Source: Flavipsychrobacter sp. (GTDB lineage: Bacteria > Bacteroidota > Bacteroidia > Chitinophagales > Chitinophagaceae). Taken from it: a stretch of DNA of 64,000 nucleotides. Under the pieces are notes generated by a model. That model made no database searches and had not been told where the DNA came from. It was given only the letters and a program-made list of their open reading frames with translations. The translations under genes and the position numbers were made by a program. Below, in pieces: positions 32,605-41,211 of this stretch (positions are counted from its first letter, which is position 1; the number at the start of each line of letters is the position of its first letter). Location of the stretch: NCBI GenBank assembly GCA_041392855.1, contig JAWKLD010000001.1, positions 792,001-856,000 on the forward strand. Reading direction: 5' to 3'.

Positions 32605-33588
32605 ATGAAACTATATATACCCTTACTGTTAGGCCTTTTTGTAATTACTACTTCCGTTAATGCTCAGATAAACCCTAAAGTATTTGATGGAATGCCTAAG
32701 GACTCTACAGTCTTTCATTTTGCGGTTACCGATACGATAGTTAAAGACACCTCCAAGTTTTATATACAGCGTACTACCAAAGACTCACTTTGGCAAATAG
32801 GCACTACGCAGAAAAAATTCTTCGCGGCAGGTGGGCATACCAATGCAGGTATTATGACGGATAGTACCAATAAATATCCCATCAATGCCAATGGTGCATT
32901 TGTTATCAACCTAGATAGTATATACGGGTATTATTTTAACCCGATAATCACCTTCAAGCATAAGTACCAGACCGATAGCGGTAAAGATGGAGGCTATATA
33001 GAGTTCTCCAACGACTCGGGCAAGACCTGGAATAATATAGCAGGAGATTGTAATGTAAGTAACTCTGTAGCAGAAGGTGTGATCACCCAAAATATATATA
33101 CGGATAAGGATACCTTACAAGATGGTACGCCTGCCTTCTCGGGCACAAGCAATGGCTGGCAAACGAGTAGGTTTCAGTTCTTTCATGGCTTTCCTTTGCG
33201 TACTACAGGTACTGGTGGCCCTCAATGTGTGAAAAGAGGAATACAAATAAGATTCAAATTTGTGAGTGATGCTACTGCCGACACGCTGGATGGCTGGATA
33301 ATAGATGAGATAAAGGTAGAGCTGGACGAGTTTGGAGGTAGTGTAGGTAGTATAAAGAATAATGGCGCTTTGGAGCTATATCCCAATCCTGCTACAGGCG
33401 TAGTGCATCTACCAACACTATATAGGCAAGAGGAGTATCGCATACAGCTATACGATATACTAGGCACTAAGGTGCAGGAACGCGTATATACCAACAAGCT
33501 AGATGTGAGCACCCTTCAGCGAGGGTTGTATTACTACCGCGTCAGCAACGATATATATCTATATACAGGCAAGCTCCTGCTAGAGTAA
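32605..33588 (+). CDS. Secreted protein with T9SS type A sorting domain
   Basis: 327 residues from the ATG at 32605, chosen because a signal peptide follows at once (MKLYIPLLLGLFVITTSVNA); an upstream in-frame start at 32554 would add 17 residues before it. The middle looks like an extracellular beta-sandwich (GGYIEFSNDSGKTWNNIAGD, TLDGWIIDEIKVELDEFG), a pattern seen in MAM/concanavalin-like repeats of secreted Bacteroidota proteins. The end is a type A signal (LELYPNPATGVVHLP, LYDILGTKVQERVY, RGLYYYRVSND). The gene lies between inverted copies of mosaic repeats. Confidence 0.8.
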   Translation: MKLYIPLLLGLFVITTSVNAQINPKVFDGMPKDSTVFHFAVTDTIVKDTSKFYIQRTTKDSLWQIGTTQKKFFAAGGHTNAGIMTDSTNKYPINANGAFVINLDSIYGYYFNPIITFKHKYQTDSGKDGGYIEFSNDSGKTWNNIAGDCNVSNSVAEGVITQNIYTDKDTLQDGTPAFSGTSNGWQTSRFQFFHGFPLRTTGTGGPQCVKRGIQIRFKFVSDATADTLDGWIIDEIKVELDEFGGSVGSIKNNGALELYPNPATGVVHLPTLYRQEEYRIQLYDILGTKVQERVYTNKLDVSTLQRGLYYYRVSNDIYLYTGKLLLE

Positions 33589-33592
33589 GGTG

Positions 33593-33950
33593 AAAAAAGT
33601 AACCAGTCGTAATGCAACAGTGCAACAGTGCAACACGCCACAGTGCAACAGTAGTTCGTCATGTCGAACGAAGAGAGACATCTATAATTTATGCTGTAGG
33701 CAGATTGCTCACCACTAAAGGGTTCGAAATGACTTGTGTCGTACTGTGATGCAAAAAGTAAACGGTTGTACTGCAACAGTGCAACATGCAACATGCAACA
33801 GTGCAACAGTACCCTCACGTCACTGCGAGGCACGAAGCAGTCTCACATAATATCTTGAGCGTACCAACCTGTATTCACAATAGCGGTGATGCAAAAAGTA
33901 AACTGTCGAGTTGAAACAGTGAAACATGAAACAGTGCAACAGCAGTGGGC
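33593..33950. repeat. Three successive mosaic repeat units downstream of the T9SS gene
   Basis: Each unit starts with an AAAAAGTAAC/AAAAAGTAAAC core (33593, 33754, 33894) and has CAGTGCAA octamers. The first two units then carry DNA of the CGTCA type (GTCATGTCGAACGAAGAGAG at 33659-33678; CGTCACTGCGAGGCACGAAG at 33818-33837). The first unit matches the region before the gene in reverse complement over about 34 bp with one mismatch (33593-33626 against 32372-32404) and over 26 bp exactly (GTCATGTCGAACG...GACATCT). No gene in this 430-bp gap. Confidence 0.8.
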
Positions 33951-34024
33951 TATTCACCTACGCAAAAGGGTAGTTCGCCGATTAACCGTTGGTTACTTTA
34001 CCGTATCTATAAATCTTGCACCGT

Positions 34025-35002
34025 ATGAAAGCTGTCGTTTACCGCGAATATGGTGCGCCCGAGGTGTTGCAATATGTGGATGTACCCATCCCCGAGCCTA
34101 AGGCAGAGGAGGTCTTGATAAAGATACATGCCTCCACCGTTACACTGGGCGATTGCGAGTTGAGGGCTTTTCGCTTTCCTGCATTTGTGTGGCTGCCTGT
34201 GCGCATAATGTTCGGTATCTTTCGGCCTAAGCGACGTATACTGGGGCAAGAGCTGGCGGGTACTGTGGCGGCTGTGGGCGAGCGCGTCACTAACTGGACT
34301 GTGGGCGATGAGGTAGTAGCACCTACACTCTTCACACTAGGGGCACATGCGCAGTTTGTATGCCTGCCTGTCAAATACCCAATTATCAACAAGCCCACTA
34401 ATATGAGCTTTGTCGATGCAGCAACCATACCTACAGGTGGTATCAATGCCTTACATTTTTTAAGAAAAGCCAATATAAAACAAGGAGAAAAAGTGCTGAT
34501 AATAGGTGCAGGAGGTAGTATAGGTACCTATGCCGTGCAGCTGGCCAAATACTATGGGGCAGAGGTGACGGCGGTAGATAGGGGCAGTAAGCTGGAGATG
34601 CTTAAAGCCATTGGTGCCGACCATGTGATAGACTATGTATCGCAAGACTATACTAAGGAGAAAGCCGCCTATGATGTGATATTTGATATAGTATGTGTGG
34701 AGCGACTATCGAAACTTACCCGAATGCTACTACCGCACGGCAGGTATTTAGCGGGCAACCCGGGTTTGTCTCGCATACTAGCAGCAAAACTCATCAACTA
34801 CCAAACCAAAAAAGTAATAACAGGTATGGCAGCCTATAAGCAAAGAGATATGGAAGAACTGAAAAGACTAGTGGAGGCAGGGCATATTAAAGCAGTAATA
34901 GATAGAAGCTATCCGCTATCCCAAACGGCAGAAGCACATAGATATGTAGACACAGGGGCGAAGGCGGGTAATGTTGTTATCAATAATTTAGCAGTATCAT
35001 GA
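34025..35002 (+). CDS. NAD(P)-dependent MDR-family oxidoreductase
   Basis: 325 residues from the ATG at 34025 (MKAVVYREYGAPEVLQ), preferred over a TTG at 34016. Typical zinc-independent quinone-reductase type of the medium-chain dehydrogenase/reductase superfamily: GroES-like N-terminus with GQELAGTVAAVGERV, then a Rossmann fold with G-A-G-G-S-I-G (IIGAGGSIGTYAVQLAKYYGA) and the acidic end VTAVDRGSKLEML. No zinc-binding cysteine cluster. Likely a cytosolic NADPH:quinone or enone reductase; the substrate is unknown. Overlaps the next, paralogous gene by 4 bp. Confidence 0.85.
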   Translation: MKAVVYREYGAPEVLQYVDVPIPEPKAEEVLIKIHASTVTLGDCELRAFRFPAFVWLPVRIMFGIFRPKRRILGQELAGTVAAVGERVTNWTVGDEVVAPTLFTLGAHAQFVCLPVKYPIINKPTNMSFVDAATIPTGGINALHFLRKANIKQGEKVLIIGAGGSIGTYAVQLAKYYGAEVTAVDRGSKLEMLKAIGADHVIDYVSQDYTKEKAAYDVIFDIVCVERLSKLTRMLLPHGRYLAGNPGLSRILAAKLINYQTKKVITGMAAYKQRDMEELKRLVEAGHIKAVIDRSYPLSQTAEAHRYVDTGAKAGNVVINNLAVS

Positions 35003-35970
35003 AGGCGGTAGTATATCATAAATATGGAACAGCCGATGAGCTCACCTATACGGAGGTAGACAGACCCATGCCAAAGGATAATGAAGTGTATGTGAAAGTA
35101 CATGCCTCATCCATCAACTCTTGGGATTGGGACTTGCTACAAGGTAAACAGTTCATGGTGAAGTTGATAGGAGGGTTCAACAAACCTAAGCGCACTATAC
35201 TGGGGGCAGATGTGGCAGGTGTGGTGGTAGCAGTGGGTAAAAATGTAACTCGCTTCAAGATAGGTGATGAGGTGTTTGGCGATATGAGTGGTTACGAATG
35301 GGGTGGTTTTGCAGAGTATGTATGCACCAAAGAAGACACGCTGGCACATAAGCTGCCGAGCATGAGCTTTGAAGAAGCAGCATCGTTGCCACAGGCAGGT
35401 GTGCTGGCACTACAGGGGCTGCGAGACAAGCACCAAATAAAACCAGGAGATCAGGTACTGATAAACGGTGCAGGTGGAGGAGTAGGTACACTGGGTTTGC
35501 AATATGCCAAATCGCTAGGGGCTACGGTGACCTGTGTAGATAAGGGTAGTAAGCTGAAGATGTTACAGGAGCTGGGTGCCGACTATGTGATAGACCATAC
35601 ACAGGAAGACTATACCCGCAATGGCAAGCAGTACGACCTGATACTGGACAATGTAGCCCATCGCTCTATATACGACTACAGAAGGGCATTGACCCCTACA
35701 GGTACTTTTGTGTATGTGGGTGGTAATATGGGTAGGCTGCTGTTGCAGTTCTTGTTCGTTGCGCCATTCTTGAATATGCTGGGCAAAAAGAAACTCACCA
35801 TACTGGCACACAAGCCCAACCCTAAAGACTTGGAAGAGTTAAATAAACTCTACGCACTAGGTAAGGTTGTTCCTGTAATAGATAAGCTATTCCCGCTCAA
35901 TAAAACACGAGAGGCGTTTGAATATTTTGGCTTGGGCAACTATAAAGGAAAGGTGGTGATAACGGTGTAG
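34999..35970 (+). CDS. NAD(P)-dependent MDR-family oxidoreductase, second copy
   Basis: 323 residues, same architecture as its upstream neighbour: MKAVVYHKYGTADELTY, GADVAGVVVAVGKNV, INGAGGGVGTLGLQYAKSLGA, VDKGSKLKMLQELGADYVIDH. Its start overlaps the previous stop (ATGA), so the pair is co-translated. The two proteins share positions throughout and must be tandem duplicates. Having both kept suggests different substrates or a heterodimer. Confidence 0.85.
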   Translation: MKAVVYHKYGTADELTYTEVDRPMPKDNEVYVKVHASSINSWDWDLLQGKQFMVKLIGGFNKPKRTILGADVAGVVVAVGKNVTRFKIGDEVFGDMSGYEWGGFAEYVCTKEDTLAHKLPSMSFEEAASLPQAGVLALQGLRDKHQIKPGDQVLINGAGGGVGTLGLQYAKSLGATVTCVDKGSKLKMLQELGADYVIDHTQEDYTRNGKQYDLILDNVAHRSIYDYRRALTPTGTFVYVGGNMGRLLLQFLFVAPFLNMLGKKKLTILAHKPNPKDLEELNKLYALGKVVPVIDKLFPLNKTREAFEYFGLGNYKGKVVITV

Positions 35971-35990
35971 TTATTAACTTTAATAAATAC

Positions 35991-36536
35991 TTGAACCAAG
36001 AACAACTACTATATCAAGAACTGAAAGCACAGCTTAAGACAAGCACAGGTACACAACGTACTGCTTGGGCTAGGTATATAGTGGAGCATAACATCAACCT
36101 AAAGGCACTAACCCCTCTACTGCAAGAAGAAGAGAAGACGGCGATGAGGATGGCATGGTTGCTAAGTGATGTTGGGTTATGTGATAAAGAAAAGTTGTTC
36201 GATGTATTACCATGCCTCTTTAGTATAAGAACTACATGCGTAGCACCGGGTTTTGAACAACAGTTTGCGAAATACTGGCGTATAGCGGGCATACCCGAAG
36301 AGGATAAAGGCTTGGCTATTGACTATATGTTTCAATGGTTGGTAGCGCCTGAAGAGAGTACACATATTAAGACCGTTTCTCTAGAGGTTTTATATCAGGT
36401 CACTAAAGAATATCCCGAACTGAAAAATGAATTGCAGCTCTGCCTAGAGCAGCAGCCCGAAGATATAGATGTATCGTTGAAGAAGGCGATAAAGAAAGTG
36501 CAAGCTTTATCACAAAAAAATAGAGCAGAGCCATAA
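35991..36536 (+). CDS. Hypothetical helical (HEAT-like) protein
   Basis: 181 residues if the TTG at 35991 is used (MNQEQLLYQELKAQL). The first ATG, at 36145, would remove a third of the helical repeat, so the TTG start is more likely. The sequence is all helix, with paired helices (ALTPLLQEEEKTAMRMAWLLSD, TVSLEVLYQVTKEYPELKNEL) like HEAT repeats. It starts 20 bp after the second MDR gene and may belong to the same operon. Function unknown. Confidence 0.6.
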   Translation: MNQEQLLYQELKAQLKTSTGTQRTAWARYIVEHNINLKALTPLLQEEEKTAMRMAWLLSDVGLCDKEKLFDVLPCLFSIRTTCVAPGFEQQFAKYWRIAGIPEEDKGLAIDYMFQWLVAPEESTHIKTVSLEVLYQVTKEYPELKNELQLCLEQQPEDIDVSLKKAIKKVQALSQKNRAEP

Positions 36537-36573
36537 TAGCTCCACTCTTTATGTAGATAGAAAAGAAACTGCT

Positions 36574-37503
36574 TTATTGCACTGATACTACAGGGCAATT
36601 AACAGTAGCCACTCCTGTTCCTTTCAATGTTAGTGCCTGCGCTGTAGACAGGTTGCTCACGCTGTTAAAGTCTGCATTGTCATACACGTTCACACTCCAT
36701 AGTGGTGAGTAACCAGCATCTGCAGGTACAGTTGCAATTACGTTGTGTGTTTGGTCACTTCCCATCTCTGTTACAAAACCAGAACCCGGTCCACCACCTG
36801 TCATATCAGGGTTGATGTTGAAAGTGACATAGATAGGTGATAATGGCACTGCATTACCTTTCAATGCTTTTTCTTCAAAACTGAAATAGTAAACCACTTT
36901 GTCTTTATACCAACCGCGTACTAAAGCGCTGCTACCACCACCAAACTTTTTGCTTGCTGTAGACCCTTTAGGTACGACAGGGCAATTCACCAGCATATCT
37001 GTAGTTGTAGTGGTATAGCCTTTGTTAAGTATCTCGCTATAGCTAGTTACGCTATTGGCAACATAGTTGTCAGGCACAGTTACTTTCACTACTTGCCAAA
37101 AATCGTTGTAGCCTGCATCGCCGGGTATTACATTGATGATGTTGAGCTGACCATCTACAGGAGCAGTAGCACCATCTTTAAATAACACATATATAGGTGC
37201 AGGTGTAGTAGGCATTACATCGAAGTTGTAATATTCTACCTTCATGCCGTTTGGTCCTAACCCTTTGGTGATGAACGGAGCCATATCGAAGTTGATAGCT
37301 GCATTTGCCGCAGGTAAACCGTTGTTGGCATCTCTTACGAACAACATACCAGCCGAGCTACTAAATCTATCTACCGAAACCACTTCTGCAGTATTAGGAT
37401 CTTTGCCTTGTGTTGTAGTTGTAGTTGGTGTTGTCGTATTGTCTTTTTTACATGCAGTAGCTAATATCGCTAGTGCAGAGAATAATAAAATGTTTCTTTT
37501 CAT
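36574..37503 (-). CDS. Hypothetical lipoprotein
   Basis: 309 residues with a lipoprotein signal (MKRNILLFSALAILATAC, Cys18) and a threonine-rich linker (TTTPTTTTTQGKD). The mature part contains two related halves that share a motif: PGDAGYNDFWQVVKVTVPD near residue 125 and PADAGYSPLWSVNVYDNAD near 260, each followed by a segment ending in NCPVV (VNCPVVPKG; VNCPVVSVQ at the C-terminus). This suggests an internal duplication. I do not recognise the family. Probably a surface or periplasmic lipoprotein. Confidence 0.65.
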   Translation of the reverse strand: MKRNILLFSALAILATACKKDNTTTPTTTTTQGKDPNTAEVVSVDRFSSSAGMLFVRDANNGLPAANAAINFDMAPFITKGLGPNGMKVEYYNFDVMPTTPAPIYVLFKDGATAPVDGQLNIINVIPGDAGYNDFWQVVKVTVPDNYVANSVTSYSEILNKGYTTTTTDMLVNCPVVPKGSTASKKFGGGSSALVRGWYKDKVVYYFSFEEKALKGNAVPLSPIYVTFNINPDMTGGGPGSGFVTEMGSDQTHNVIATVPADAGYSPLWSVNVYDNADFNSVSNLSTAQALTLKGTGVATVNCPVVSVQ

Positions 37504-37568
37504 AACAGTAAATATTGTTTCTACAAAGTTGCCGAAGACAATACAAGTTATGTTGCACTATTCTGTAG

Positions 37569-38492
37569 CTAAGCTGCACTATTCCGTATAACTTTTCTAT
37601 AGTTCTCCGGAGTAATAGTACATTGTTTTTTAAAGAACCTATTGAAGTAGGCAGGGTCGTTAAAACCTAGGTCGTAGCTTATTTCTTTTACCGAGTTGTT
37701 GGTAGTGAATAGCTGCTTTTTAGCGCTAATGATTATTTTATCGTAAAGAAGTTCTGTGAAGGTTTTGCCCGTATGTTTTGAGATGAGTTTGTGCAAGCCA
37801 CTTTCAGACAGGTATAGTTTGTCGGCGTAGAACTTTAGTTTTCTTTCCTCTTTATAGTGTGTGTTGATCAATTGTCTTAATTCAATGATCTTGTCCTGCT
37901 CTATAGATTGGGCATTGCTTATCTCATGGTTCGATAAAGACTTTTTTATTCTTACTGCATGCACTAAGAATTGTTTTATATGGCTCTCCAGCATGTCTAC
38001 ACTTCCTATAGTGGTGTCTTCTATTTCAGCACACATCTGCTGTATCTTATTGTTGAAGTATGATAAAGCTTCTGTACAGATGCTAAGCATCGGTGGGTCG
38101 AAGATGCTATTGAACAGTATACCATTGCAACCTATTTCAGAATCATGCTTCTCTATACAAAATAGGTCTGCGTTAAATTGTATCACCGTCGCGTTTTGCG
38201 GTACTTTGTCTGTAAAATGCAGCGGTTGGAAGGGGGCAATGAAAAATAGCGTATTGCCGTTAACTATGTGCTCTCTATCGTTGATGGTCAAGCTTGTGTT
38301 TTGGCAGTCTAGTAATATAATGCTGAAGTACTGATTGCGGTACTCATTTTTTTGCAACATGTTGCTAATGGTATCGCTTATCGTCAATACACATACGGGA
38401 TGTTTTAGTTGGCATTGCATATCCTGAATTTTTCTATCTATACATAAACATTTTATAGGGGATATAAGTGAGCAGTTATCAGGCTGCAACAA
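37569..38492 (-). CDS. AraC-family transcriptional regulator
   Basis: 307 residues. The C-terminal ~100 residues form the double helix-turn-helix of AraC/XylS: KLKFYADKLYLSESGLHKLISKHTGKTFTELL, here read as helix-turn-helix one, and KEISYDLGFNDPAYFNRFFKKQCTITPENYRK as helix-turn-helix two with the signature F-x2-F-F-K-x3-G-like segment. The N-terminal ~190 residues should be a cupin-like effector domain (FFIAPFQPLHF fits the beta-barrel). It probably controls nearby or unlinked genes in response to a small molecule. A second in-frame ATG at residue 25 could be the true start. Confidence 0.85.
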   Translation of the reverse strand: MLQPDNCSLISPIKCLCIDRKIQDMQCQLKHPVCVLTISDTISNMLQKNEYRNQYFSIILLDCQNTSLTINDREHIVNGNTLFFIAPFQPLHFTDKVPQNATVIQFNADLFCIEKHDSEIGCNGILFNSIFDPPMLSICTEALSYFNNKIQQMCAEIEDTTIGSVDMLESHIKQFLVHAVRIKKSLSNHEISNAQSIEQDKIIELRQLINTHYKEERKLKFYADKLYLSESGLHKLISKHTGKTFTELLYDKIIISAKKQLFTTNNSVKEISYDLGFNDPAYFNRFFKKQCTITPENYRKVIRNSAA

Positions 38493-38616
38493 TAAAATAC
38501 CATAAAAAATATCCTTAGTACTATAGCGAATTGGATGAATCGGGATATTGGTCTGCCCAAACAGATGGCCTTTTGTGTAAATGACAAAAGCATGACTTAA
38601 GACGTAACTACAACAT

Positions 38617-38648
38617 AAAAAAAGCCGAACAGTAATATGCTCGGCTTT
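38617..38648 (-). terminator. Terminator of the minus-strand unit at 38674-39832
   Basis: AAAGCCGA / TCGGCTTT with a 12-base loop; the A run at 38617-38623 gives a T tract on the minus strand. Confidence 0.8.
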
Positions 38649-38673
38649 AAATAGCGTTATGTATTTGGTTGTA

Positions 38674-39033
38674 TTAGTACCCTAATTCTATTTCTTGCTC
38701 ATAGGCATGTACCAGTTTCTCAATAGCAAAATCATGATCGTTCACATCCAGTTCTTGGTTGGTATAGTTTACTGCGTCTAGTTCTTCCCAGTCCATATCG
38801 TTGAGGTCTGGCTCATAGCTACTACGGTTTATCTGTAGTTCGTAAACATTAAGTTCCGCATCCCACGCCAGCATCAGGGCTTTGTTCTCCTCTTCATTAG
38901 CCCATACTATATGTAGTTGGGTATCATCATCAGAGAGTAGATCCTCTTGCATCAATACATAGTATCCCTTGCCTATCAGCTTCTCTGTAAGGTGCCCCGC
39001 CAGTGTTCGGTATATTTGTTCTGCTATGGTCAT
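38674..39033 (-). CDS. Hypothetical acidic protein
   Basis: 119 residues, soluble and very acidic, with an N-terminal helix (IAEQIYRTLAGHLTEKLIG), strands with aromatic residues (YYVLMQEDLL, LHIVWANEEENKALML), and acidic stretches DLNDMDWEELDAVN. Not recognised. Starts 4 bp downstream of the lipoprotein gene stop, so the two are an operon that ends at the 38617-38648 hairpin. Confidence 0.6.
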   Translation of the reverse strand: MTIAEQIYRTLAGHLTEKLIGKGYYVLMQEDLLSDDDTQLHIVWANEEENKALMLAWDAELNVYELQINRSSYEPDLNDMDWEELDAVNYTNQELDVNDHDFAIEKLVHAYEQEIELGY

Positions 39034-39037
39034 GTTG

Positions 39038-39832
39038 TTACAATACTACAATGCCTTCCATTGTATAGGTGTCATAGTTGGTAGTATAGGTAATGCTATA
39101 GGTGTTTTTGGTAAAGTCTACTGTGCCCGTACCAGATATCTCAGTAGTGCCTGTGCCCCAAGCAATTGAGGTATATGCTATAGACTGTTTGGCTATTGTT
39201 ATTAATCCAGTTTCGCAGTTTACCGTGAAGATGATAGGTTCTTTACTTGTTCTTTCTAGCACACTATGAGGGCTATAGTCTAGCATTACTTTGTTGAAGT
39301 ACAATTCGCTCTTACTGTTTTGCATAACGGTAGTTTCTCCGAATATGGTACCATATACAGTGCTTTTGGTAGTAATAGGTTTGCCTGTCATAGCAGTAAA
39401 GAAGAAGTCGTTACATTCTTTTTCAGTAGGTTGGGTTACTACCAAGCTGGTGTTTTGCTCCTGTCCTACTACGTTGCCACTAGAGTAGCTTTTTATTTTT
39501 ATCGGGTAAGTACCCGCTTTGGTCAATTTAGTTTTAATAGATAGCGTAGTGCTAAACGGCGTAGTACCCGTTGGTGGATTGAAGATAGCCGTAGCGCCTG
39601 TTGGTAGTCCAGTAACTTCGAGGCTGATGTTCTTAGGGCTGCTACTTATTTTGTGTGCAAAAGATAGTCCTGCATCTGCACTGCCTATGCCCGAAGCGTT
39701 TATCTTGGATACAGATGTCATGATGTAGCTGGTGTCTGTAATAATACCTTGAGTGAAGTTGGGGTTGTAAGGTTCTTTGCAAGCAGTGATAGTAAGTACT
39801 GCTGCTAATAAGAATAGGGATATGTATTTCAT
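39038..39832 (-). CDS. Hypothetical lipoprotein with Ig/cadherin-like domain
   Basis: 264 residues from the ATG at 39832 (MKYISLFLLAAVLTITAC, lipobox Cys18); an upstream start at 39928 would put 32 residues before the signal and is rejected. Residues about 60-140 read as a beta-sandwich of the type found in putative Ig domains: LEVTGLPTGATAIFNPPTGT and LTKAGTYPIKIKSYS. The C-terminal half is beta-rich, without a name. Surface or periplasmic lipoprotein; function unknown. Confidence 0.65.
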   Translation of the reverse strand: MKYISLFLLAAVLTITACKEPYNPNFTQGIITDTSYIMTSVSKINASGIGSADAGLSFAHKISSSPKNISLEVTGLPTGATAIFNPPTGTTPFSTTLSIKTKLTKAGTYPIKIKSYSSGNVVGQEQNTSLVVTQPTEKECNDFFFTAMTGKPITTKSTVYGTIFGETTVMQNSKSELYFNKVMLDYSPHSVLERTSKEPIIFTVNCETGLITIAKQSIAYTSIAWGTGTTEISGTGTVDFTKNTYSITYTTNYDTYTMEGIVVL

Positions 39833-39935
39833 AATAGTGGTTTTAAATATATCTGCGAAAATAGGAAAGCAGCTCTTAAGATTTATAAATATGCTGAAAT
39901 AAAATAGTGTACCTTCAAAAGAAACCACTTACACT

Positions 39936-40154
39936 ATGATGCGAGTATTCTGGAAAATAAGAGAAATGAGTGCTTGCAGTAGTGCTAATCCCCGCCCAAT
40001 GATAATGATAGAAGAGTTGGCAAGTCAACTAAAAACATCTGTAGCGCAATTAACTCCTGCCATTAAAGAATTGAAACGACAACGTTTGATACAAATCGTA
40101 AAGCCTGGTAATAACTACGTAAAACTTACCATGCTGGGGCTATCTGCAGCATAA
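39936..40154 (+). CDS. Small winged-helix-like protein
   Basis: 72 residues. MIEELASQLKTSVAQLTPAIKELKRQRLIQIV reads as helix, turn, helix, with a following wing (VKPGNNYVKLTML), the shape of small MarR/Rrf2-like DNA-binding domains. It has no other domain. It lies alone between a divergent lipoprotein gene and the MORN/TonB genes, so it could regulate either. The function is inferred only from shape. Confidence 0.55.
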   Translation: MMRVFWKIREMSACSSANPRPMIMIEELASQLKTSVAQLTPAIKELKRQRLIQIVKPGNNYVKLTMLGLSAA

Positions 40155-40200
40155 GTTGCTATATACTAAATTGCTGTAGCTGAAATTTTATAGCTTCTAC

Positions 40201-40208
40201 TATCTTTG
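40201..40208 (+). promoter_or_regulatory. -7 promoter element (TATCTTTG) directly before a start codon
   Basis: Exact TAnnTTTG match ending 4 bp before the ATG at 40213, so transcription should start at or within a few bases of that ATG. This implies an essentially leaderless mRNA for the MORN/TonB gene. Confidence 0.5.
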
Positions 40209-40212
40209 TGGT

Positions 40213-41193
40213 ATGAATAAGTTATCCTTTAAACTCATACTATTACTGTTGGTACTTGGCAATATCTATTCTGCTACAGGACAAACAGACACTTTTTTCT
40301 ACAATAAGAACTGGAAACCTACTACACAAAGAGCCAAAGCAGAGTTTTTCAGGTTAGTAACCCCGATAGACGAACGTACTTACAAGGTAAAGGACTATTA
40401 TATCAATGGTGTCTTGCAAATGGAAGGCAGCATGATAGCTTCTGGTGTAGAAGCTTTTAGAGATGTAGAAGGTAAAAATATTAGTGTTGGTAAATTCACT
40501 TTTTATCAGAAAAATGGCAAGAAGGAATCCGAGGGAATGTATGAAAGCGATAACAAGGTAGGAGAATGGAAACGATATTACGAAGAAACGGGAGAGCTGG
40601 AGATCATCAGACACTATACAGCGGGTTTGCTTGATGGTGAATGTAAAACCTTTTACCGCACAGGGGAGCTAAAGGAAGAAAAGCGTTACGATGTAGGTGT
40701 TTGGGTAGATGGAGGTAAGAAAATGTATTACAAGACAGGGGAGCTAAAACTGGTTTCAAAAAGTAAAAAGAAAGGAGCGGTAGACTATACCTGCTATAAA
40801 AAAGACGGTACGGAAGCACCTTGTGATGAGGTGTTCGATGGTGAAGAATATACGTCGACGATATTCACACTTGTGGAGCAGATGCCAATGCCGGAGTATG
40901 ATATCAATAAATATTTGGGAGAGTTCACTCGCTACCCAAGAAGGGCAATTGAAGAAAATATACAAGGACGCCCTATTATAAAATTCTATGTTGATGTGGA
41001 CGGTTCTATAAAGGGCGCGGAATGTGTTACCCCTGATGTTCCTGAGATTTTGCAAAAAGAAGCCTTAAGAGTTATCTCTCATATGCCAGCGTGGATACCG
41101 GGTAAGCAAAATGGCGTGCCTGTAAAAGTGTACTACACCATACCGCTCAGCTTTAAGTTGCAAAGCAACAAGAAGGGTAAGAAAAGGAAATAA
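40213..41193 (+). CDS. MORN-repeat protein with TonB C-terminal domain
   Basis: 326 residues with a signal peptide (ends near YSATGQ). Residues about 90-200 are MORN/YwqK-like repeats: GKFTFYQKNGKKESEGMYES, VGEWKRYYEETGELE, DGECKTFYRTGELKEEKR, DGGKKMYYKTGELK. Residues about 240-320 are a TonB C-terminal domain: YPRRAIEENIQGRPIIKFYVD, GSIKGAECVTPD, LQKEALRVISHMPAWIPGKQNGVPVKVYYTIPLSF. These exported proteins are not true energy transducers, as they lack the N-terminal anchor helix. The role is unknown. Forms an operon with the next, related gene (18 bp gap). Confidence 0.8.
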   Translation: MNKLSFKLILLLLVLGNIYSATGQTDTFFYNKNWKPTTQRAKAEFFRLVTPIDERTYKVKDYYINGVLQMEGSMIASGVEAFRDVEGKNISVGKFTFYQKNGKKESEGMYESDNKVGEWKRYYEETGELEIIRHYTAGLLDGECKTFYRTGELKEEKRYDVGVWVDGGKKMYYKTGELKLVSKSKKKGAVDYTCYKKDGTEAPCDEVFDGEEYTSTIFTLVEQMPMPEYDINKYLGEFTRYPRRAIEENIQGRPIIKFYVDVDGSIKGAECVTPDVPEILQKEALRVISHMPAWIPGKQNGVPVKVYYTIPLSFKLQSNKKGKKRK

Positions 41194-41211
41194 GCATAAG
41201 CCCTCCATCTA

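Noticed and set aside
32341..33950. CRISPR array
   Set aside because: Repeats are octamers without regular spacers, and there are no cas genes.
38014..38334. Plus-strand frame opposite the AraC gene
   Set aside because: Shadow of a well-supported gene; composition is hydrophobic with no signal or domain.
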